64,000 bases of DNA from Marasmius tenuissimus (Eukaryota; Basidiomycota; Agaricomycetes; Agaricales; Marasmiaceae), in the NCBI GenBank assembly GCA_029532415.1, contig JAQOTA010000046.1:620001-684000 (forward strand), in the 5' to 3' direction. This document shows positions 56,320-64,000 of this stretch, in pieces. The notes below the pieces were generated by a model. The model ran no database searches. It was not told the origin of the DNA and worked only from the letters and a program-made list of their open reading frames with translations. How positions within the stretch are numbered: position 1 is the stretch's first letter; each line of letters opens with the position of its first letter. A program made the translations under genes and the position numbers.

Positions 56320-57878
56320 CTTTGAACCTGAGGACGGTGGTCAAGGAAGGTTGTGGCCTTGTCCATCATTGGACTTTGGATCTACTTAAGTACGTTCCCT
56401 CCCTAATAGGAAGGTGGACTGGGCATCAACAAGATGCCGTTCTGCCGGCCCGCCTTTTAAGCTGACAGGCCCACCGGCCCAAAAGCTCTACGAGGCCTAG
56501 AGAGGGACAGTAAGACAGATATTCTCCTTCGCATTGAAGTACCTCTGAGGCTAAACATAAGCTCTAATTACAAGATAAAATGCTCTCATTTTCCATGCCA
56601 GATATTCAGCTGGTGAGACATACGTAGCCTACCAGAGTCTAGCCGGTTGACCGGCCAAGACGGCAAAACTTTCGCCGGCTATCTTGCTATGTTCATTGCC
56701 TTCTCTCGTTGTTATAGTGCGCAAATCTTTCGTCAGGATACGTGATTTGCCTGAATGGTTGTATTTTCATTTAACAGTCATCAATGATTTTCAAATCAAA
56801 TCCGGTTCGTTTCCCAACGACAACTTGGGACCTATGCAGCGATCAGTAGAGAACGCTTGCAAGCGCCTCATCTTATCAACTGGATCCAATTTTTGATACA
56901 GGCTCGAGATGTGGGCGCTGGGTAGCCCGGTCATTAGAACTGGCCGTAAGTCCGGTCCAGAACGTAAAATTAGTGTGATCGACACCATCATCTTGTCGGA
57001 CTACAGTCGTCAAAGCTGAAGGAAGGCGGGGACGTCACTGCTTAGCGTACGCAGTAGATATTGAACGTTCCAATAGCTTCCGCGAGCACGAATAGAGTTT
57101 CTGATGCTTCGGCGGGTATCATTTGCTATCAATTCTAACCACTGAATTTGTCAGTATAGCCCAGACTTATCATCAACAAGGGATCGGTCTGAGAACACAC
57201 CTCACACAGTCGTGGCGGCTGGCAAGCTCAAGTTCGCAGGTTGAGTTTTCTTTGGATCTGACTCAGGTAGGAAATATCCAAAGTTCGGGGGTGGCAGGGG
57301 TCCATTCTCTGACGAATTTTGCGTGGCTTGGGGGTGGTTCAGGGCTGCCATTGGCTCCCCATTTCAGGCTGAGATGCAGCCTCGGGGCGGCTAATAGACA
57401 ATGTTATATGTATCGTTGCTGATTGGTTCATCTGATAGTTGTATATAGCGTGTCAAAACTCCCGAGCGCGTCTTTAGCCTGGGTAATGCGGCCTGTCACC
57501 GTGTCTTTCGCAGCCCTCACTCGGTGATCCTTGCTGCAGACTTGTCGAGGCTACCCAATCTGGGAATAAATTCATCTGGGATGCCAAGCTGGATATCTCC
57601 AACATAATTGATGTAGAGAACTCAAGCATGGTCGACGGGAAATCTCCAGGATAATCTCGGTCGAGATCTTCAGCACAATCAGCCCAGGAATTTCCAGCAT
57701 GGTTTTGGAGATGGAAATCTCCAGCTGGGTCAACACAGGAGATCTCCAGCACGGTCAATGCGGAAAGTCTTTCGGTTGGATATCTCATGCCTACAGTCAT
57801 AAGGTACGGCCGAATTTTACTTCATCTGCTTTGAGGGAAATGGGATGAGTATTATTTTTGCTGATTTAATGTTTCTAG
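56320..57878. other. No confident gene; imperfect repeats at about 57590-57770
   Basis: Bases 57590-57770 repeat variants of GAAATCTCCAGCATGGTC at irregular spacing. The frames over it are repetitive shadows. An exon just upstream of 57802 (possible GTACGG donor) may belong to the gene that follows, but I cannot define it. Confidence 0.4.
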
Positions 57879-58676
57879 TTTGGCCTATGGACAACACGAG
57901 AAATCAATCAAAAGGCGACCGAGCATGAGGAAGGGGAGGATCCACAGGGCTCAGCGAGGTTCACGGCCGAGATCCGTTGTAGGCTCGAGCCTTATATCGA
58001 CGAGCTTCACGTCCTGCCCCATCACCTCGAAAGTCAAAGCCCGGCGCGGTATCCGACCATATAGTATAAGATCGATACCAAGAGAACGGTAGTTCCACTC
58101 ACAGGTGGTCTGCCAATCCTCTTGAGCTCACAGATCAAGAACTACATTCATAACATGATCCCAGGGGTCAAGGACTTGAAGAAATATACCTACGTAACTG
58201 ACGGTCCCCTTCAAGAGGCATTCATTCGCTACATAGCGTCCCGTGACGAAGAGGAGTTTCTTGCACTCACAGACTGCCCAAGACGGGGAAGAATGCGTAC
58301 CCAATTTGTGCCAGACCGTGCTTGGGAGCGTCTTGTTGCTTACACTGGGAAAACACAAGATGGTCGGGACATATCTGCTGTTGAAGACCTTGACTATCAG
58401 TCACTTGCATTACTTAAAGATCGGATGTTCGATCCAAGGTTCAATATTGGTACCACGGGACAACAACAATGGGGACTCGATGTTGGAATTCACCAGTGTG
58501 ATCGGGATCCCTATGCACAGTTTCCGGATGAAAGGGGCAAAATATATCATCAATGGGATAATGACAAGGTTCGTTTCCGCTTCTTGGACAGGCCTGTACT
58601 AATGCGAGACAGGTCGGAAAAAAAATTAATACCGACAAATATACACCGAGTTGAGAGTAGCTCGCCAGTGACTTAG
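57879..58676 (+). pseudogene. Unrecognised conserved-looking gene with one in-frame TAG
   Basis: After a TTTCTAG acceptor an open frame begins FGLWTTREINQKATEHEEGE and runs through FTAEIRCRLEPYIDELHVLP, HHLESQSPARYPTI, then TAG (58062-58064), then YKIDTKRTVVPLTGG, LLSSQIKNYIHNMIPGVKDL, RYIASRDEEEFLALTDCP, RTQFVPDRAWERLVAYTGK, LLKDRMFDPRF and QQQWGLDVGIHQ. It closes at RVESSSPVT and TAG at 58676. Codon use and composition on both sides of the stop are those of real coding sequence in one continuous frame. No intron of plausible size removes the stop. I do not recognise the family. It may be a recently disabled gene or part of a transposon protein; an upstream exon is probably missing from my model. 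Confidence 0.5.
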
Positions 58677-58679
58677 TCA

Positions 58680-59717
58680 TTAATATTGGCCTGACGACAA
58701 ACTCTGGCAAGGCTCTGAGAAGGTTCATGAATCTTGTGGAGCCACCATCCAAGTCAGATTCCGTGAAGATATGTCTAACGGAGAGGTGTAGATGACGAGG
58801 TCGATGAGTGGGTGGTTTCCTTCGGCGACTTCTCTGTGAGGGGTGAAGTCTCATCATTGATATCTCGACTCGGAGGTACCAGAGTATAGATGTTAGAGCT
58901 ACATTCTTCTTCGAAGTCCTTTTGTTTGATTTAGGCCCGACTCTATCAGCAGAGTCATTGCTTGGACAGCCATGGGGGTTCAGTGCTTGAACGGCGAGGC
59001 GAAGTGAGTTGCCTCGCACCGAGAGCGGTGGGACTACAAGTCGCCGCTAAGCGCTAAGTATTCGAACGCCGGTGCGATTCCCCGATTTCCGTCGGCGGGG
59101 AGCATTCGGCTGCGAACGTGATTCAGATACATTGATCCACCTTTAGCCCAAGCAGGTAGTGCGCACTCATGGGGCCAGTAATTAATATAATGATTTTCGC
59201 ATTGTTTCCAAAGCGCCTCGACGGGGGAGTCAGGGGGACGTTCCGAATCCCGATATGCTGGTGTAAAATGTGTCGATTTGTTGGCAGGGGTTTTATCATT
59301 CGATTTATGTTGTGACACAAGTGTCTTTCTGCACGTTTGACTTCCCCCGCCCCCCAGACACGCTGCCTCAAACCTCGTCAGGTATCCGGCGTAGGTATTC
59401 ATAAAAATTCCCGCTTCTTTCCCACACACAATCTTTATCTGAATAGATTACTAAACGACCACTAAACAATTATCCCGCCCCAATACCTCCTATCAAACGT
59501 TCACTCTTGGTGAATTGACAGCGATCCGCTGACTGTGCAGAGAGATTGAATAGCTCACGAGGCCTTGGGAGACTGCCATCGAGACGAATGAGGAACACTC
59601 TTTCACCATGCCGAAATTAATGCAGGCGCCGCCGTGGACATCAGATCCCAAGCCCCTGGCCGTAATCGCACAGCGACAGGCTCTCAATCCAGGTCTTGTT
59701 CGTAGTCCGAGTAAGTG
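58680..59717. other. No gene seen
   Basis: Several overlapping minus-strand frames exist between 58680 and 59430, but none shows motifs or splice logic I can defend. Confidence 0.4.
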
Positions 59718-59992
59718 CTGACCTATTTCAGTCAATTCGGATGGGGGGGTGACGTGTGACCGTCCATACGAACTTGAGGTTTCGGATGAGCGACCACGAG
59801 GCTGTGACCGGGCCAAAATTTCGGGCAATGGGCGCAAAGCGCCCGTAAAATTTTGGTGCACTGACCTCCCCGGACCGGCCACAGTGCCAGATGAATTCGG
59901 ATGGGGCTCCGGTGACCCGTGACCGTCCGAAAATTTTCGGATATTGGACCACCTGTGACGTGTGACCATCCGCATTGACTGAAATAGGTCAG
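59718..59992. mobile_element. 275-bp TIR element (MITE-like)
   Basis: It begins CTGACCTATTTCAGTCAAT and ends ATTGACTGAAATAGGTCAG, an exact 19-bp inverted repeat. Inside, GACGTGTGACCGTCC, GTGACCCGTGACCGTCCG and GTGACGTGTGACCATCC recur, and TTTCGGGC/GCCCGTAAAATTTTGG make further inverted pieces. No clear target duplication could be seen. Confidence 0.8.
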
Positions 59993-60204
59993 TAGGGTGC
60001 AGGTGGTTCAAGGTAGTGGAGTCGGTCATTTGATTGTCATCCGTCTTTGTCATGACTAAGATTCCTTCAGTCAGTCAGCTCATTTATCGGTTGATAGAGG
60101 GCCGAGGGCTGGTAAGATTATCAGGAGTAGAAATTCTTTCTGTCCACGGTCGGTGAGATAAATAGGAAACTTATGGACGCTGTAGGCATCCACTTTACCC
60201 AACC

Positions 60205-62394
60205 ATGTCCTCAATCATGGTATCCAATCCTATAGCAACCTCTGGCGTGATCCTAGGCATTGTAAGTGTCTCATATGCAGTCCACATAGCCCGAGTTACC
60301 GATTGTGTGTCTGTCCCCGTACGTAGGCCAACCACCTATACTTCAAGAAGTATGAACCAGTCCGAACGGCTGTCGTACAGACCACGGGATTGCTACTTTT
60401 ACAGCCTGCCATCCAGATTCTTCTTCTTCACTGGTTTGCCTCCGTCGAAATCTCCAAGACGAGGGCTATCCTCGCTTATCTTATCTTCTTTTCGTCCATG
60501 GCAACTTCCATTGTTTTTTACCGCCTCTCTCCTTTCCATCCCCTCGCAAAGGTTCCTGGTCCGATGATCTCCAAGATTACCAAGTTCCGAAACATGTACA
60601 TCTCTTGGACGGGCAAACAGCACATCAGGTTGAAGGAGTTACACGACCAATATGGCCCAATCGTTCGGACCGGTCCGACTTCCCCTTCGATTCCCGTCTC
60701 GCTTGTTGCTAAACATGACCCCTACTTAGGACCTAACGACATTTCTGTGAATGATCACGTCTCGATAAAGGCGATTCTCAGTTCAGATGGCTTACCAAAA
60801 GGACCAGGTACGGTGATCATACGTTCGATGTCCAATCTTTTTTAAGTTCGGTCATTTCTTTACTACGTACAGCATACCTCTCGAGAAGTCCAGTCGGAAG
60901 CCCGCCTCCCATCCTCGTGGCGACCGGAGAAGAACACACTCATCGTCGCCGACTTTGGAACAGAGGTTTCTCGTCCGAATCAATCAAGGAATACCAGCAG
61001 ATTGTCGTCACAAAGGCAAATGAACTTTCGGAGGGTCTCTCTGCGCGAGCTGGGACGGAACTGGATCTGATGGGCTGGCTAAACTTCTTCGCGTGAGTCT
61101 GTCTTGCATATTGACGTCTGCGACACTCAAAAGACCCTTTTAGCTTCGACTTTATGGCCGAGATGGCGTGAGTCTTGAGTCTCGAGACTATGCGGGGGTC
61201 GTTCGACTATATGCTAAACAAATTATCCTTTGCTTTTGTCTAGATTCGGTTCAAAGACTGGAATGTTGAAACACGGAAAGGATGACACCGGTGTAATAAA
61301 GCTTATCCATGATAGCGGTCGGTAAGTACAAGACCCTCTCGCTCTTATTGATAGTAAACTCATAGCAGGTCCTCTCTCCAGGTTCGTGGAGATATTGGGC
61401 CATGTCCCATGGTTATCACATCTTCTGACACTTCTCCCGTCGACCAATACCAAAATACGTGATATTGGCCTCACTTGGGGGCGTCAACGAGTCGAGAACG
61501 GGTCAGAAACGAAAGATCTTTGGTATCACTTAGTGCGTTTTCCCAGTCGAGCCTAAGTTAGCTTTACTGATGAGTGTTCCCTCAGAGTGACGAAGAGGGG
61601 CATGAGAAGGTGAAGCCCAGAGGGGACCTCGTCGGTCCCGATTCCGTAGCAGCTATCATCGCTGGTTCTGACACCACCGCCACCTCCATGGCCAACTTCT
61701 TCTGGTGTATCTTGTCCCATCCTGAGGCCTACAAGCGAGTCATCAAGGAAGTTGATACGGAATATCCTCCCGGCACGGATCCGTTACTCGATAACTCTCG
61801 ATATGGGAACTTGAAGTTCTTGAAAGCTTGCTTGTGGGTTAACATCTGCTCAGAGTTTTCGTCGATCCTGATCTAGTAATCTCTTGCTCAAAAGGAACGA
61901 ATCTCTTCGCGTGTTACCACCAGTCCCTTCCAACGGACCTCGTTATATTCCTCCGGGATCCGGAGGTAAGATCATATCTGGACAGTGAGTGCCCCGATCA
62001 AGCAGCCCATACTTCGTTTGGCTAAAACTCGAATGCCAGCTTCATCGCCGAAGGCACCCAAGTTCAAATCCCACCTATGTGTGTTCACTTCAACCCCGAC
62101 AACTTTTCACCAGCCCCCGAATTGTTCATCCCCGAACGTTGGATTCCCGGCGAGCTCAAAGGGCCAGTCACAATGAAAATGGACGCCTTTATTCCGTTTT
62201 CTTACGGGCCAGCTAACTGCGTCGGGAAGAATCTGGCAATGGTCGAAATGATGATGGTCTTGCCAACGTTGATTCAGAGATTCCACTTCAAGTTTGCTGA
62301 AGGGTTCGAATGGAAGGAATGGCCTGAGAAGAAGGTCGATGCTTTTTTGACGACTAATGATCCTTTGAAGGTGGTAGTGGAGCCGAGATTCTAG
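60205..62394 (+). CDS. Cytochrome P450 monooxygenase
   Basis: Ten exons with agreeing phases: 60205-60261, 60327-60672, 60730-60807, 60873-61092, 61144-61167, 61244-61321, 61382-61532, 61586-61833, 61895-61984, 62040-62394; 548 residues. The N-terminus is unusually hydrophobic, with perhaps three membrane segments (ATSGVILGI; LLLLQPAIQILLLHWF; AILAYLIFFSSMATSIVFY) before the HPLAKVPGP hinge. Helix C has RRRLWNRGFS, helix I AGSDTTATS, helix K NESLR (ExxR), then FIPERW, and the haem loop FSYGPANCVGKNLAM carries the Cys ligand. All residues needed for a working enzyme are present. It would use NADPH and a reductase at the ER to hydroxylate an unknown lipophilic substrate. The family resembles basidiomycete CYP67/CYP5037-like enzymes, from memory only. 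No biosynthetic partners lie next to it. Confidence 0.95.
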
Positions 62395-64000
62395 TTGAGC
62401 GTACTTATAGAGCACTTGTTAGTATTAGATTGTTCCACAAGTCCCCGTTCTTCCTGTGTCTTTCACTGGTGGCTGAAATTTACTTCTCCCATCTCTGGAC
62501 TTCATCTATCAAATCCTGACTCGTGGGCAGCCCAAGCCTTGTCGATGGTAAAATCCCCATTTCAATGGCAGAATACCCGACAGATGCGGGATCAGTAAGT
62601 GTGGGTAGACGGGGATCAGTCCCTAGACCATCCACGTGTGGCATATCAGACTGGATTCGGTGCAAATGGTAGTCTTGTCCGCTCCTCAATAAAAGCCTGA
62701 AGCTTATAGGCAGCCAGAGCCCAAACCTCGCTTACCCTGGACCAGAAGTAAGTCTAAAACGTTGTCGAGACACTCACCTAATAGCTCGTACAGGCTGCCA
62801 TGAATCTCACCCGAATGCTACTAGTACCAACAAAGAAGCAATCGCGGGAGGTAACCAGATATGATCAAGCTCAAGAAGGCCGTATCCACCGTTCGCAGGG
62901 TACAGCTAACTTCACTTTATGGATCATGCTCCAACATCACCAATGAAGGGGAAACGGGACATCGAGAGCTGTCATATTCAAAGTGGCTCCGTTCGATTAT
63001 AACCGTAGCCTCATATACATCCTGGAGCTCCAAGGCGCACTGAACACTCCATACATCAGCCGGGGACCTCGATAATGGAGTGGTCGGACAAGAGAAGGGG
63101 TCAAGGTTACATTGACTCTCTCTCCCAATTTGACTCAAGTACTGAAATAGGGTAGACAGTGTGAAGTACCAACACGAGTTTAACCGGCAAGAAGAAACTT
63201 GTAGAGCATCAAGTTGGGTACTTACGCCGTAGAACATCAACCCAACCGGGAAGGAATGACGGCAGAAGTGCAATAGCTGTGTGTCGGTAACCCAGAATCC
63301 CCGTCGTAATATGTATTTATAGTTGCACGGCAAGAGACGAGGGCAGACACCGGAGATACGGACGATATCGAAAGGATACACCCAAAGCTTCATACTAAGA
63401 AACCGAGAAAAAGTGAAGCGAGAACGAAAATGGGAAATAGGGGCGAGCAAGGGCTTCACATATGCTTGATATTGCACAACCATCTAATGGTATCGAATAG
63501 CTCTCGACGCGATAGTGAGTGAAGAATATTGAGACAATCAGCCCGAGTAGACGGAAGGGCAAGGGCAGGTGTGATACCGGGCGTTCAAATGAGCAACATG
63601 CGAGGGTGAGATCGCTCGTGCCCAGGACGAGCAACCGCAGCGCACAACCGGAAAGAATGTGAGGAGAGATCCCCAGGAAGCGTGGGGGATGCATACATTG
63701 ACGCGGTATTACGGATAGATTAATCCTGCCGTCAAACACGAGCTGATTTTCCTTCGACGATGGCATATCATGCATATCATACACCATCATAGCCAGAATT
63801 ATTTGGCGAGTTAAACAAAGAGGGAACGAGTCATGAGGGAGGATAAGCAGACCATGATCGACGAAAGGAAAAGAACATGTCAAAGAGAAAGTAGGAAGGA
63901 GGCGCACCATTCCTCACATCAAGAATGAGCGCTAGCGTATAAATCGTGGTGGTGGTCACAAATATAAGGAAGACGAGGCCCCAAATAATAAGGGAGACGA
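62395..64000 (-). other. Possible partial membrane-protein gene at the right edge
   Basis: At 64000-63905 the minus strand reads WGLVFLIFVTTTTIYTLALI then LDVRNGA before a donor-like GTGCGCC, a good membrane helix of the kind seen in agaricomycete seven-helix proteins. Further along, LFPIFVLASLFLGFL (about 63440-63395) could be another. Stops and unclear junctions separate them, and 62480-62690 has one more open minus-strand stretch (SDMPHVDGLGTDPRLPT). The gene, if real, starts outside the window and may be decayed. Confidence 0.25.

Noticed and set aside
57474..57800. Minus-strand frame with repeated residues
   Set aside because: It is the shadow of irregular GAAATCTCCAGC repeats.
59040..59110. 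tRNA-like GGTGCGATTCCCC tract
   Set aside because: The T-loop is wrong and the flanking arms do not fold; probably chance.
1..64000. CRISPR array, prophage, operon or plasmid features
   Set aside because: The window has spliceosomal introns and eukaryotic transposons; no regularly spaced short direct repeats of CRISPR type exist.

Overview
The window looks like a repeat-rich, accessory region of a filamentous basidiomycete (Agaricomycetes). Supporting signs are genes split by many 50-70 bp GT-AG introns, a fungal multi-intron cytochrome P450, Ty1/copia elements with in-frame stops, and families of single-pass and multi-pass membrane proteins that resemble those expanded in Agaricomycetes. 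The codon use and family set remind me of Rhizoctonia/Ceratobasidium, but the sequence alone does not prove that.

Layout. 1-17.4 kb is mostly mobile DNA: a probable LTR at the left edge, remnants of two related copia families (A: LTRs at 1089-1409, 4221-4542 and 9847-10168; B: an element with both LTRs at 11310-17395), a TIR element (2487-3115), GTACGCTAC-type repeat clusters, and one isolated plus-strand copy of a seven-helix membrane protein gene (6449-8110). 17.4-51.2 kb is a decayed tandem array of a roughly 9-11 kb cassette. Each unit carried, in order: a conserved flank motif (R1), a Ser/Thr/Pro-rich single-pass membrane protein gene (+), a MYND zinc-finger gene (+), a single-pass membrane protein gene with a coiled cytoplasmic tail (-), and a seven-helix membrane protein gene (-). 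Three units are recognisable, plus a fourth that begins with R1 and the only intact copy of the Ser/Thr/Pro-rich gene (49431-51200). Two of the four seven-helix genes (34437-36112 and 45500-47156) look close to intact. The other members carry deletions, stops or transposon insertions.

51.2-60.1 kb holds two minus-strand paralogues of another receptor-like single-pass protein: one broken by a 267 bp MITE (52064-53420), one with a clean three-exon model (55290-56310). It also holds a conserved-looking but unrecognised reading frame with one in-frame TAG (57879-58676), and two more MITE-like elements. 60.2-62.4 kb is a complete ten-exon cytochrome P450. The right edge has weak minus-strand membrane-protein-like sequence that leaves the window.

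Taken together, the cassette genes encode surface or membrane proteins plus a possible MYND-type adaptor, so the array reads as a birth-and-death cluster of cell-surface or signalling components. That joint role is inference. What the sequence shows directly is the repeated order, the decay, and several transposon insertions whose empty sites can be read from a paralogue or from restored reading frame.
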